DNA of 64,000 bases, taken from assembly GCA_048213135.1 (NCBI GenBank), contig PS015039.1:180619-244618 (forward strand), in the 5' to 3' direction. Position numbers and translations under genes: made by a program. A model generated the notes under the pieces. It did not search any database and was not told the origin of the DNA. It was given only the letters and a program-made list of their open reading frames with translations. This document shows, one piece after another, positions 49,901 through 62,966 of the stretch; the stretch's first letter is position 1; the number at the start of each line of letters is the position of its first letter. This DNA is from Reclinomonas americana ATCC 50394. Lineage: Eukaryota; Jakobida; Jakobea; Jakobida.

Positions 49901-51510
49901 CGGCGCGTGCAGCAGCAGCAGCAGAGCCCGGCACGCCAAGACCGCGATCGGCCACGACTCGCGACCGATCACATTCACCGTCGTCTTCGTCACTCTCACA
50001 ATCCGGTCGCCGGCCATCACCAGCACGCACTGCCTCCACTGCTGTTGCTGGTGGCGGGGGGCACTCGCGCTCCACGTCCATTGTCGAGTACGATTCGTCG
50101 TCGGACGAGGAAGCAGTGGAGCAGGGCGGGCGCCGTCTGTCGTCGAGTCGCATGCCAAGTCGTCCTCCGAGTCGGCCAGCCAGCGCCTCCCGTCGCTCCG
50201 CCTATCACCCACGACCGCAGTCGTCACCGGGCTATCGAGCGGGCGACGTGCTTGCTGCTCGGCCGCGCAGTGCCAACGCCAGTGTGCAGCGCACGAGCAC
50301 TTCTATCGATCCGTCCTCGTCGGCAAACTCGACCCCTCTTGCCAGTGTCATTGGCGGTTCAAGTGAGGCTGGCGACCTGGTGGACGTGGACGACGTGGAG
50401 GGGAGTGACGGAGCGGAGGATTCGTTGGATATTGCGGAGAGGGCCTACCGCAAGGCACGGCCACTGTCTCCACAACAGCAAAAGTCTGACAGGCCGCGCC
50501 CGCCGCATCTGGCCTTTGTCACCAGCTCTGTCGATTCCAGCGGCAGCGGCAGTGGTGGTGGTGTTGGTGGTCTTCGCTCCCGCTCCACCGCCATCTCTAC
50601 TACTGGCCGGCCTGCTACTCCCATCGGTGCGCCGCCGCCGCCACCACCACCGCCCATCCAATCGCCAGAGTCTCCGCACCGACCGCCCGGTGCGCCATCC
50701 TCGGCTCGTTCCCCACGTTCTCGTGCTCCGCGCGTCAATCACCATTTGCGAGTGGTACGCTGTAGTCCGTTTGTGTGAGCACCTTGTGTGTGCGACACTT
50801 GTTTACCGATGTGCATGCAGAGTGCGTTTGAAAAGGCGGAAGACGACGACGCCAGCAGCCGGACGAGTGGGAGCAGCAGCGGCGGCGGTGCACCGCCCGT
50901 GTGGAAGGCGCTGAAAGAAGTGGTGGCTTCAGCTGACCTCGAACCCGTCTCGCCCATATCGTACACGCTGCGCAAGTGCGTGAAAGCCACTCACGGTTGT
51001 CTGGTGTGGCGCACATCTCACGTCATGTTTTTCCTCTTGTGTGAACACAGATCAATGCATCCTTCCGAGTTGATCCTGGAGACAGCGCGTCGTCTTGATG
51101 TTGCGCACACCAGCAGTGCATCGTGTCTTTCCCACACCATGTGAGCACTCAATTCGTATTCTTTGTGTATGCAGGTGGGAGTGTTGACCACGAACACAGC
51201 CAATCCTCAACTGTTCAGTCGTCGCCCAGCACGCCCGCCGGATCCAAATTCACCGTCCGAGCGCGAAAAGCGAACGCAGTCACTCATGCGTGTGGATGTT
51301 GGCATGCCGAAGAAGCCGAGCGTCGCCGACGTGATGCGCAGCGTTTCCGCCACCGCGGCCGGCAACACGTTTTTCGGTGGCGCTGCCTCCGATCGACATG
51401 CGGCTCGCCAACCCCGCCGCCCACAGACCGCTGGCTCTCGCCGACCGCCGCCAGCGCCGTCATCGAGGACACTGCCTCTGCGTCCTAGTTCAGCGCACTT
51501 GCGGTACTGA
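46973..51510 (+). CDS. Large hypothetical protein, helical N-terminal half and Ser/Pro-rich C-terminal half
   Basis: Not recognised. It starts MASAADSGESSAAPAGGG. The exon reading VDWIDLRLIAIATGVGDFEV follows after splicing. A helical region covers about 47150-48100, including VEALEEIQDW-like and TKALRTVQAFEALELLGQL segments. A basic region lies at 48230-48900 (QHQILKRLSKE, RRRRSIQQQRSQRVEEKEAV). PDMSTHGIPDEYFDDLRDAE comes near 49405. A long disordered Ser/Pro/Arg-rich region covers 49680-50760, with a Pro run near 50640. The tail reads PSVADVMRSVSATAAGNTFF and ends LRPSSAHLRY, with the stop at 51508. About ten exons, one of only 14 nt (49313-49326). No signal peptide or TM segment. It could be a cytoskeletal or scaffold protein, but nothing shows this. 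It might be two genes, though the frame across the micro-exon supports one. Confidence 0.65.
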
Positions 51511-51687
51511 TTCTAGCCAGCGTGGGGACGCAAGCCCTACATAATTGATAATAATAATTCGAACTCTACAAAAAGTTATTTCTCCGATATTTCCGTATCG
51601 CTTATACCCTGCGCGCGATTATTGATTGACACACAAGTTAGTGCAGATCACCATAATACTCATGGTGACGGCGATGGCGACTGCAAC
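51511..51687. terminator. Intergenic 3' region between convergent genes
   Basis: 177 bp between the stops of the unknown gene (plus) and the NACHT gene (minus). AT-rich for this window (TAATTGATAATAATAATTCG near 51542) and the likely site of both poly(A) signals. No exact AATAAA is seen. Confidence 0.4.
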
Positions 51688-54600
51688 TCACCGCAGAAGG
51701 GAGAATGGCCGTCCCTCAGCACCGGCACTAGCTCCAGTTGGTCCCATGACCGCACCGTGCTGTACCAGCAGACGGGTCTGTCGTGGCAGCAGGCCCTTGA
51801 CTCCCGCCAGACTCACTCCAACAAGATTAAGTGATCGCAAATCCACCAGCGGCTGTCGGCATCACAGCAAGTCAGGACACATACACACAAAGACGACTCG
51901 CACTCCACGCACCGCAGCAGCAGCAACACCGTCACCCTGCGCCGCCAGCGATATCGCTGTCAGCCAGTGGAACGTCAGCTTGTCGCCCATTATCTGGAAG
52001 TGCAGCACATCGACGTGTTCGCCGTCTGGTGTGAAACGATACAGCGCCTTTTCCTTGTCGCTCGTCGGTCTGACAACGAGGCGGATGGTGTCAAGAGAGC
52101 GCACATCCCGAATGCGACCTCCGCGTCGCGTCTCGTACCACGTGCCCTGCAGCACCCCCCTGCAGTCAGCGAGATGTCCCGAATACAGAATGCCACTACC
52201 CACAACGCACCACGAAGAGCGCGCCAGGCGACAAGCACAGGTTCACGATACGAGGTGCGCAGCTGAAACGATGCCAGCTGCCTCGTTCAACGCCCGATTC
52301 GACATCCCACAGTACAACACCGCCGTCGTGAGACAGAGATGCGAGCGTGTTGCCGGATGGATCGAACTCGACACTGCGTGTTGTCGCGTGAGTCGTGCGC
52401 CTCTGCGTTTGTCAATGCAGCGGCGACAACGGATTACCAGGTGATGAATGACCGCTCGTGTTTCGGGCTGCACAGGGTCTTGCTCCGCCGGTACAGCCGT
52501 TTCTCGACGTCCCATTGCCAGATGGTCACCTTGGAATCCATTCCGCCCGACGCAAGAAGCTGCACTCCGTCGGCACGGGGCTCACAGAATCGCACGCACT
52601 GCATGATAGGCAATGAGAAAACGGGAGCGAGTCGACATCACAAGACACATATGAACGCACCGTGACACCGTCGCGGTGGCCGAGCAGCGTCTGCGCCGGT
52701 GACACCAAGGTGTGTACAGTCTGCAACGCGCGAAAGTGAGATCGAATGCAATCAGAGTTCGGGCACAGATTGCTTCACCTCGCCAGCCAGTGGCAAAGTC
52801 CAGATGTCGATGCGATTGTCGCGACGAGCAGTGGCCTGTCCGCCAAGCAAACGTGAACAACGTTGTCAAAGGAAACAGAACACGAGTACGCGCTCACCAT
52901 TGTCTTTCCGTCACTCGACAGCGCCATGCTGACAGTCGAGATACTTCCACGATCAATGTAGAACAGCAGACGCCCGTCGTTGAGTGCCCACACAAAGGTC
53001 TTGCCGCCGGTGCAGCTGGCAGCGAAGAGAACTCGGTCGGATGCCGCGCCAGAGAAACAGCTGCTGATGAAGCGGTTCTCCATTGTGGAGCGACGCTCCA
53101 AAATCACGGTAGGCAACACCGCCTGACCACTGGCGGCCTCCGTGGTCCACGCGCGTGGACGTGGCGATCCGCTCATGTAGTCGACCGCCACCACGTGGCG
53201 CAGGTCGGGAGAGCAGTAGATCGCCCGTTGAGAGTCCGGACGCGGCGGTGCCACGATGCGCTCGTCACCGAGCATCCACGAGCGCACCGTCTGATCAGCA
53301 GACGCGGAGACAAGCCGCTCACGGCCATTTCGCTCGCGGGCAAAGCGAACACTGCGCACCCATCCGCTGTGTGCACTGATACTGCGCAGAAGGCGCCAGC
53401 TTTCCGTGTCGAACAGACACACAGTGCAGTCGTTGCCGCAGGACGCAAGATACGAGCCATCGGCAGAGAAGTTCAGATCCCACACCTGCACTTGCACGTT
53501 AGCGGCACGCCACAACGATTGAGAAGCGGGAAGAACGCACCCAGCCGGTGTGCTCTCGCAGCGTGTGCTCCACCACCCACGTGCTGTCGTCGGAGGTACT
53601 TTGCAGCCACACACGGACGGCCTGATCACGTCCGCCCGTGGCGATCACGGAAGGCAGCTGCGAACGGACGGCGACGGCATTGACACTGTCGGAGTGCTTC
53701 AGTGGTTTGGAGCGCGGAACCCACACTTGTTCGTCGTCTTGCTGTGAGGTCGAACCGGCGGGCAGCTGCTGCTCCCACAGGCGCACCATTCCGTCCCAGC
53801 TTGCCGACACCAGCACTTCGACGCCGTCAACTACTGCAAACGTCACATCTTGGACGGGACCGGAGTGGCCGTGCAGCACGCCGTGCGGAAGCAGCTTCAA
53901 GCGACCCGCTGCACACTTGTAGAGCCGAATCTGCGCGATCAACCAAGAAAGAATGAGCACTGGCGTGCACAAGAATAGTGAAAGACTGACAACTCTCGTC
54001 ATGCCGCCGTCCACCTACCGTGTGATTGGAGAAGCCGACAGCGAGCAAGCCGAGGTGAGGAGTCGAAAATGCCAAGCTTTCGGTGCAGTACGGGCGCGAC
54101 GTAGCAGTGTGAGCCAGCTGTGCGACGAATCAATGTCAGGCCGCTGCAAGTTAAGGGTCACGCTTGCCAGTTAAAGACGCAACCACACGCTCGCACAACA
54201 TGGGAGCCACTTGCAGGTCACAGAGGTTGACAGCAATATCTGCAGTGGCAATGCGCATTTAAAAACCCCCGTGCAACAACAGTCACCCAGTGCTGACCAC
54301 GCAACAGCTCTCATCGGTGAACGAGAAGGAGCGGTCAAACTCGGTGCACAGTCGATTCATCACATGTTGCAGTTCGGTGTCATTCACATCGACCAAGTCC
54401 GCGTGCGTGAACAGCACCAGCAAGTCAGGCTGCGTGCATCAACATGAGTGCTGTGCGCCACACTCAAGACGATCCCACTATGCGAACGAAACTCTCAGTC
54501 CGCGGATCGATGCCAGGTGCGGTGCGCATGTTACCAGCATGGACAACCACTGCACTTGGTCCTGCAGTGATCGTGCTGTGGCAAGGATGAAGATGTTGAG

Positions 54601-57600
54601 CAAGAACAATGCAACCCGCCTGCCAGCACAGCAGCATCAAGACGCAACAGGAGCTTAGGTCGACGGTGAGGCACACCAGCGCCACCGACTGCCCTGTGGA
54701 AGGCACTGTATCCCCGCATATGAATGTTGGTCACACGGATTGAAGAAACACACAAGAAATTGCAACGGAGAATGCACACACACACCAAATGCGGCCGTCA
54801 TGTCGGACTCGTTCTCCACGACAACAATCTCGAAGCTCGCCTCCTCCGTATCGATGCGACTCACGCCACCGCTCTCATCGACCGACGACGACGTGTGACG
54901 ACGGAGAACTCCAACCAACTCGGCTTTGCCGGATTCAGGCGGACCGAGCACCACACTGCGAAAAAAATGTGCATGAGCGAGAAGACGACAGCCACTCAGC
55001 GTGCCACACAAACACGCAACATGCGACAAGAAGTCATTGGGTGACGGGCGCGGGTGCCGGGACTTGCAGACTCGGCGGTCGAATTGCAGCAGCAACTATC
55101 GTCGACCTGGTCGACCAATTCCAGCCGGTCGTCGTCGCCTCGTTGGAACAGGCACACATCGCAGCCCTTGCCACCCGACGCCACGTATCGTCCATCCAGC
55201 GAGAATTCGACCACCGGCGGTGCATCCTTGTGTTCGTGCACCACACCGCAATCGACTCCGTCCTCGGCATACAGACGAATCGTGCCATCGCTGCAACAGC
55301 TCACGCATTCGGATCGAATCACACCATCGCACACGCCACATAAAAATGCTTACCGACACGCCGTGACCATCAATGGTGAAGTCGGGCAGCAGGCGAGCGA
55401 ATTGATGCCGACATCGTGACCCGGCTGACACGGCACCTCCGTGACCGGCAGCTGATTGAACGAGCAGCCCTCCAAATTCGCACCCTCCAGCTTCGCATTC
55501 GGCGCCCACACGCCCTCCAAATAGGCACCACGCATGTCGGCACCTCGCAAATCGACGCCCTCCAGCGACGCAAACGAAAGATTCGCTCCACATGCCGCCA
55601 CGTTGCGCATGTCACCGGCCAGTCGCGGATCGGTGGCGAATTCGAAGCCACACCAGTTGAGAAGCGAAATGGCTGAACGATGCAAGTTGTGTGCTTTCAG
55701 CAACACAAACAGGAAGGCAGAGAGGTTGTGCACGCAGTGCGTCTCACCATTGCCTGACGCGACGCTAATCTTGGCGGCGTATTCCTTGTTCTTGGAGAGT
55801 CGGACCAAGCGGACGAGCTGATCTTGCAGGCGTGGTGTGTGCTTCAACAGATCCGCATAGAAGACCAACAGAGCGTAGAACTTGGTCAGCGGCAGCGTAT
55901 TCAGGGCAGTCACACCCTGGGCGATCCGAATAAACTCCTCGTCGTCATCATCGGGAGCACTGCATCGCCAGCGCGTGTTAGACGCTGCTGCACCGCACAG
56001 AGGCCACCCCAATCAACGCAACTCCAACAGCACCAGCGTACTGCGCACGTAAAAGTACTGCCGGATCACGTCGTAGCTGAAGCTCCAAATCTGCGGCAGA
56101 ATAATACACGTCGGTTGTGCAAGCCCCACAACAACCACGCAGTCGATCCTCACCTCTGACTGGGAGCCAATTCGGTACTCCAGCACAGTCATCTCGAGTG
56201 GGCACGAGTCCAACAGAAGCTCGGGGTCCATGACAGCGCCGTCCTTGTACAGTGGACCAAGGCGCTTGGCTGGATTGTGCGGCTGCACAAAGACAAACTC
56301 GCGCGACACAAACATCTTCAGCGCCAACCGCTGGCAATAGTCGAGCAGTTCGTCCTCGGTGGGCACTCGGTCGTCAACCCGGCTGCGCGCATCCAGTGCC
56401 CGGCGCATGCGCTCGCGAACAAACTGGTCCAACAGGCGCCACTGGAGCGGGATTCGCCCGCCCAACAACGCCGCGTGGCTCATGGTCGACTCGCACAGCT
56501 GGTCAATGACCAGGCGCAAAAACAGCGGGAAACGCATGAGGTCGCTCAGTTCCGTGGCGGCACTCAGCGCCTCGCTAATGACATCAAACATGTCCTGGCG
56601 CGGCACGTACGCTCGCACGAAATCACGAATCTGCGAGTTGGACAGCGGAGCAAGTGCCACCACGCACAGCCGCCCGGCGTCCGGCTGACCAGTGCGCGTG
56701 GACAGCGGAGCGAACAGAGTCGGCAACTCGGGTTTCACCGGACTCAGCACGAAGCGCTGGCGACACGTGATGACCAACTTGGCATTCTTCCAATCGGCCA
56801 GCTGACAGACGAGCACGGGCGTACAAGAGTGAAAAAATGCGGTTGTGTGTGTGGAAAACAAGGACTCGGCGCAAACCTCAGGGAACTGAGTGAACACGCT
56901 CTTCTCCACCATGAGACTCTCCCAACCGTCCAGGAAGAACACCGTCGGCAAGTTGCGCAGCTCGTTGATTTCGCTGTCGGAGAAGCTGACGCACTCTGGC
57001 GCACGACGCAGCCACTCGCTCGGTCCAATCATGCGGCCGTCGACCCTAGCAAACGACAGCGTCTGGTGCACCGGAAAGAAATTCTGCGAGCCTGCACCCC
57101 ATCGTTCGGCCAGCGAACGAGTTGCCTGCACAGAGAATGTTCTGCGCGCGTGTGCACGAGAAACACATAAGTCAGCTTAAGGCCTCGCACTCGTCATCCG
57201 CTCGCCCCGTTGAGACGCAACGTTTTCCCGGAACCAACATCAGCCAAAACCACCATGACGCTCTGCACAGATTGGATGTGAGCGAATGGTTGTGGCAACA
57301 AGCGGCGGACAAGAAAGCAAGGAGACCTTGTGAGGCGACTGAAGAAAGGTCTCTAGACGGCCAAATAGGTCCTGCAGTCTGTTGCCTGCACCGGGTGCCT
57401 TTGGAGCAATGTACACGTCGGTGGCCTTGAAGCGCTGCTCCAGCAGGGTCTCTTGTGTCATCAGAAACATGTCGAGTTTGGTACGCACTGCCGCGATGAC
57501 ATATGAGGACAGAGAAAGAAAGCACAGCATTTTTCTCTCGATAGACAACTCACATCCAGAGCCGAGGTTGACATCCGACACCGTACGCGGTAGCACACTG

Positions 57601-60600
57601 AACGCGTCAGTGTCGGAGCTTGAGGCACCCGCCGAAGGCAGAGTGACTGAACCGCTGCGCTGGTTGAAACTGCGCGCCATCCCACCGCTCGCATGCATGT
57701 CGTCGTACAGCAGGCACTCGTTCCAGCGCTCTGCGCGGGGCACGATCATGTCAGCACTCGCAAACGGAATGACAAGGAGGTGAAAACAGGTCGCACACCA
57801 TTGCGCTCCCGCATGGCCAGCAAGTGGTAGTCACGGTCGGAGAGGCACGGGTCACTGCTTCGTCGTGGCAGCGCCACCGGCTGCAGAAAGGTGGTGCTGG
57901 TGACCGAGCGGGCCAGCGTCGCTCGCTGCGTGTCGGCGTCTTGTTCCGCTGCGGGTGAGGACAGTAAGGCCGCTCCCGCCGCCGCCTCGTCGTCATCATC
58001 GCTGACGTCGATGAACGAATCTGTATCCAGCACGTTGCCGACAGGAACCGTGACGTAGTGGCGGTCGAAGACGTCCAGTTCGCAATCGTCGTCACCGGCG
58101 ACACTCACATTGTCGGCACTCACATGTCGCACAGGTGGTGTGGTACCGAGAGACGATGGCGAGCTACTGCGCGAAGCGGCCGACTTGACCAACACAGGAG
58201 TCGGCAACAGACGCAGTGCACGGCTTGCCACGGCGTCGCTGACCAGGGGCAGAACGAAAACGGTGGAGAGCGGGATGTGTGCCGACTGCTCGGCGCTGGC
58301 GGTCAGCACTGCTGACTCGGTGACGGCGGCGGCGTCCAGCGGTCGCACAAGGAGCTCGTCCACTGCGAGCAGGTGGGTGAGAATCAAAGTGAAGCACCGC
58401 TGGAAACGCGTGAGACAGCGACTACTCAACGATGTTGCAGATGCTCGTCCAACACCACGCGGCACGCCTGAATGCGCGCCTCAAAGGCCAGCTCCTCGAA
58501 TCGCTGCGAGTCCACTCGAAGGCGAAGCTCAAGAGCAACAAAGTCGGGAGTGGGCGTGGCCGATTGCAGGTCGACAAACTGCAAAAATAAAAAAAGACGA
58601 AACGTGTTAGATCGATCGATGGTTGATCGCAAGTACATCTCAGCACTACGCACCGTCGGATCAACGAATGGTGCTGAGTGCTCCCGGATTCTGTGCAGCA
58701 CATGGCACAACAAGGCCGCCACTGCGTAATTGAGATGCACGTACGCCTCGAAGAGGAGCTCCTCCACCAACTGCGGCGGGAAAGTAATAGAGAGCGGGTG
58801 AGAAAGCAAGAAGGGAAGATGGGGATACAAGGAGACGCAACTGCAGCAGCCTGCTCGTCGTCACTCAGCAGCGGCAGTGTGCATTGCAACACTGTGCCGA
58901 CCACAGCAATGTCGCAGCGGGCGGCAGCCAATAACAGGGCATGCTGTCCGACGCGATTGCGCTGCACGAGAAGCATTTCTGCGGCCAGAGTCGGCGGAAG
59001 GGCGGCCACAAGAGCCACTGCATTGTGCGAGGTGAGGAAGGAATAAAAAATGGACGGGTAAGAAAAAGAAAAGAGAGAGAGGAGTGCGACGCACCAAGAC
59101 CGGCCATCGCTGCAGACTTGCGCTCACTGCTCGCGTCTGTGCGCGAATCGTCCGACCCGCTGTCGTCGGCGGGCGACGAAACCTAACAATCAACAAGCAA
59201 ACCGTGAACAACAACTCGGATGGAGCTCACATGCCACAGAAACCAACGCACCGTAGAGGAGAGGTTGCCCTGCGAGCCCACGGCGAGCAGCATGGGAAGA
59301 TTGAGCAGCTCGCTGGTCATCAAGGTGGCCAGCTGTGCCGGAGGCACGACCGTCAGCTGGAGAATGGCCACGAAAACTTGCGGATGGGCAAGAGCGGCGA
59401 GTGCCAGCGGTGAAAATCCCACACCAACGGCGATTTCGTCGACCAAAGCCGCGCAGCTGGTGGGACGCAGTCAAAAAAACGGACAGCGACCGGCCGGTGA
59501 GAAGAAGCGGGGAAAATGTGCGCAACAGTTCGGCGGGAGTGACGGTCGAGGCAATGCGGCGCAGCTGAGCAAAGTCGTCGTTGAGAATGGCCTGTTCCGT
59601 CGGCGAGGGGGTCGATGAGTGCACTGCCGATACAATGATGCAATCGAAAAAAAGGCAACGCACCTTGAAGAGAAGCATGCACAGAGCTGCATGTGCGCCG
59701 CCGGTTCCGTTCGGTGTCTGCGGTGCTGGCGAAGCAGCCGAGACGAAGCCACCGGATCCACTGGCCGAGTGACCGGAGGACATGGACGAGGCGCCGGGTG
59801 AGCCGTCGGTGGGCATGGAGCGGTTGGACGGGCGCCGGACGGCCACTGCGGGATCAGAAGAAGGGTAAGGAGAAGGGGAGGAGGGAGGAGAAGGGGGAAG
59901 GGGAAGGAGAAGGGAGAAGGAGAAGGGGAAGGAGAGGGAAAGGAGAAGGGGAAGAAAAAGGTGAAGGAAAAAGGGGAAGGAAAAGGGGGAAGGGGAGGAG
60001 AAGGCGGGGGGAGAAGGGGAGGAGAAGGCGGGAGGAGAAGGCGGGAGGAGAAGGGGAAGGAGTAGGGGAAGCAGAAGGGGGAAGGAACAGAAGTAAGGAG
60101 GGAAGGAACAGGGGGAAAGAAAAGGGGGAAGGGAAAGGGGGAAGGAGAAGGGGGAAGGAGACGGAAGAGGGGAGCAGTGAAGCGAAAATAAACCAAGAAA
60201 GAGAGAGAGAGCGAGAGAGTAAAAACGCAACTCTTGCCAGATAGCTGCTGGGCAGGGAGGCGTCTCTCCACCACCAGCGTCACCCACTGCTCCGACACCT
60301 CCACGTGCCCATCTGTGTGCAGCGTCGCAAAGTACACGTGCGTGCGTCCCTCTTTCTGCGCTCCCAGCACCTGTCGTGAGATACAGCGCACCGGGGAGCA
60401 TGAAAGGCACCCACAAAACGCACCTGAGCCAGCACCTGCACCTTGGTCTGCACATCATCGGTCGATGCACCGAGAGGGCGTACCGTCAACTCGTCCTGAT
60501 CAAGTGTCGGTCAACAGGCAGTGCGTTGCGAAAAAAGAAGGCAGGCAGCGACTCGCAGCGACGCAACAAGGCGAACAAGAGCCGAAGAGTCGGTGCTTGC

Positions 60601-62966
60601 CAAACCGCGCGCAATCACCGGCGACATGGCAGAGACGAGCGGCGGGTGGCGGAAGGTGACCGACGAGGTCTCACCGACGGGCAAATCCTTGCGATGGACC
60701 TTGAAAAAGTAGTCCGCTGCACGACGGGCATGTAAGACAGGGTGAAGAAGAAAGATACGTGTGCTAGCACACGACTCTTACCTCGGCGGACGAGGGCGGC
60801 ACGGTGGATGGCCGGCACACGCGGGTTCTCGTTGGGCGAAAACAGCCACCACATCTACCGGAGAGTGCGCAAGTCCATATTATTCGGCATGCAGAGTCGA
60901 GAAACACAGAAACGATGATGCCTACCTTGTGCATGATGGGCTTGTGGTTGGCCTCGGAGTGCGGATTGGAGAGGTGCACGTCGAGGGCGCCGTCGAGTGA
61001 GACCGGCAACTGGCCACCAATCTGTGCACACCACATTAGGCAATCAATTGAGGGAAAAAAGTCTCGCACTCTACGCGACCACCTGCGTACCTGCACTTGC
61101 ACGCGCAGCTTTTCGAGCTCAGAGTGCTTTGGGTTGCCCTTGGTCTGCTTGACCACAAATGCCACATTGCCGTCGGCCTCGAAACTAGCAATCTGGACAT
61201 TGAAGAACGGGGAAGCAACGCCCTCCAAGGAAATGAGGATGTCGCTGGGAGTTAGCGTCTGCGACGGTTGCCCGACGACATCGTATGGCTCTCGGATCAC
61301 GGCCAACGTGAACTTGGTGGTTGACTCGGCACGAGCAGGACCCTGCACGTGACGCGCACACGTGACAAGGTGCAATATTATGCGCGCTGCGCACTCGGGC
61401 CTACGCACCAAGAACTTGACCCAGGCGTATGCTCCCACTGGCTCCTCCTCCTCGCGCGATTTGAGTGCCACAAAGGTGGGGGTGGAGAATCGCATGACTG
61501 CCGGAAAAAGCAAGTGAGTGAGCGAGCGGGCAAGTGAGTGATTGTGTTGGCCAAAAAAAAACAACGCACGGTATCGACACTGATGCTGCAGCGCATCAAA
61601 CACCAACGTATCCAACAACGGCAACGGTTCCACGCGCTGCCACAGCGCCTCGCCATCCCAGCACGACAGGTTCGGTTCGGGGCAAAACTGCGCACTCGAC
61701 GCCACCACATGCTGCGTGATATGCAGCGGCAAATCGCTATCCCCACCCATCATCATCATCATTGCCGCCGCACCACCACCACCACCAGCACTGCCCGACG
61801 CAGCACCCACAGTCCCGCCACCGCCCATGAACGACAAGGACGCCGCCGGCAACATTGGCAACAACATCGGCAGTGTGCCTCCGCCAACTCCCACACCACC
61901 AATGCCAACACCACCTGCGCCCACATGTACAGAAATGAGCAGACAGAGAGTGCGCATCATAGACCGCGCAGCGCACCCAGCGGTCCTGTAGACACCAGCG
62001 ACGACACTGCCGAGCCCACCGACGGCACCGTACTCGTCCACGCCGAGCTCGCCCCGCCAAAGCTCGACCCGGCCTGCGCAAACCGCCCACCAACAACACC
62101 GCCACTCGCACCAGGCGCAGTCAACCGCCGACTTGCAGAGGCGATGAGGATGAGCACATACACAGGCGAGCGCGAGGTGGATTTGTGTTGCTCACCTCGA
62201 CGACGACGAGGAAGACGACGATCCCGACGAGGACGACAGCGATGACGGCGGAGGCAGTCCCGCAAATGCATGCTGCTGTTGCTGCTGTTGGTGTTGGTGT
62301 TGCAACAGCTAAAACGCAAGGGCGAGAAGGCATTGAGGAAGAGAAGAGAGGGAAGAGCAAGGTGGAAGACAAGGAGGAGAAGCAGGCAAGGGAAGAAGAC
62401 AAGGGGGAAGTGCAAGGAGAGGAGATTGAGGAGAAGAAGAGCAGACAAGGAGGAGAAGCAGGCAAGGAGGAAGAAAGAGCAAGAGCAGGCAAAGGAGAAC
62501 GAGCAGACAAGGAGAAAGCGCAAGGGAGAAGACAAGGAGGAGAAGCAGATAAGGGAAGAAGACAATACGGAAGAGCAAGGGGAGAGATTGAGGAGAAGAA
62601 GTGCAAGGGAGGTAGAAGACAAGGAGGAGAAGCAGACAAGGGAAGAAGACAATGAAGAAGAGAAGAGAGAAGACAATAGAACAAGAGGAGAAGAGCAAGG
62701 AGAAAGAGCAAGGGAGAGGCAATGAGTGCGCCCTGAGACCAACTCACCAATGGTTTATGCTCCACGACTGCTGCAGCAGCTGCGGCTGCGGCTGCTGCAC
62801 CAGTGGCGGTGGTGGCCCAGTCGTAGAGTCCCATGGAGTCGGCCACAGGCACACCTCCTCCTCCGCCTCGTGCAGCAGCCGAGGGCGCAGAGGAGGATGG
62901 AGGAGGCAGAGGCGGAGGCGGAGGCAACTGGTGGTTGTGGAAGTGGTGTGTGCGAGAGGCGGCCAT
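51688..62966 (-). CDS. Giant NACHT-pentapeptide-WD40 protein with embedded GTPase-like segment
   Basis: Starts MAASRTHHFHNHQL at 62966 with Pro-, Gly- and Ala-rich segments. Order after that: beta-rich region (about 61490-60240); helical, weakly ankyrin-like region (59600-58430); disordered linker (58400-57550); EQRFKATDVYIAP block. NACHT NTPase follows at 57260-56040: Walker A, ADVGSGKTTFSVQATRSLAE, is split by an intron; Walker B is TVFFLDGWESL; sensor-like KLVITCRQRF; helical SDLMRFPLFLRLVIDQL. Pentapeptide repeats (55610-55440) read ANLSFASLEGVDLRGADMRG. WD40 blades start at 55390 (PLMVTACRDGTIRLY). At about 54965-54290 a GTPase-like segment intervenes (P-loop GPPESGKAELVGVL, then LFTHADLVDV). 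WD40 blades resume (LAVGFSNHTIRLYK) to 52250. The tail ends GRPFSLLR, stop at 51688. STAND proteins of this kind are signalling switches, many in defence or cell death. Splitting into several genes is possible, but splices keep frame. Confidence 0.7.
59866..60180. repeat. Polypurine tract, GGAGAAG-type minisatellite
   Basis: About 315 bp composed almost only of A and G on the plus strand, built from GGAGAAGGGGAAGG-like units. It lies in an intron of the NACHT gene, where it is a polypyrimidine tract on the coding strand. Confidence 0.9.
62330..62720. repeat. Purine-rich minisatellite with AGACAAGGAGGAGAAGCAG units
   Basis: About 390 bp, purine-rich on the plus strand, with at least three copies of AGACAAGGAGGAGAAGCAG and two of GATTGAGGAGAAGAAG. 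It lies in the first intron of the NACHT gene. The open plus-strand frame through it codes only Lys/Glu/Arg repeats and is judged spurious. Confidence 0.85.

Noticed and set aside
59693-60244. Open plus-strand frame of 183 codons, RKKGKEKGRR type
   Set aside because: Same reason: it is the polypurine intron tract and has no recognisable domain.
62185-62725. Open plus-strand frames coding Lys/Glu/Arg-rich repeats
   Set aside because: They run through a purine minisatellite in an intron of the minus-strand NACHT gene. Any purine-rich DNA gives such frames, and no splice context or start supports a gene.
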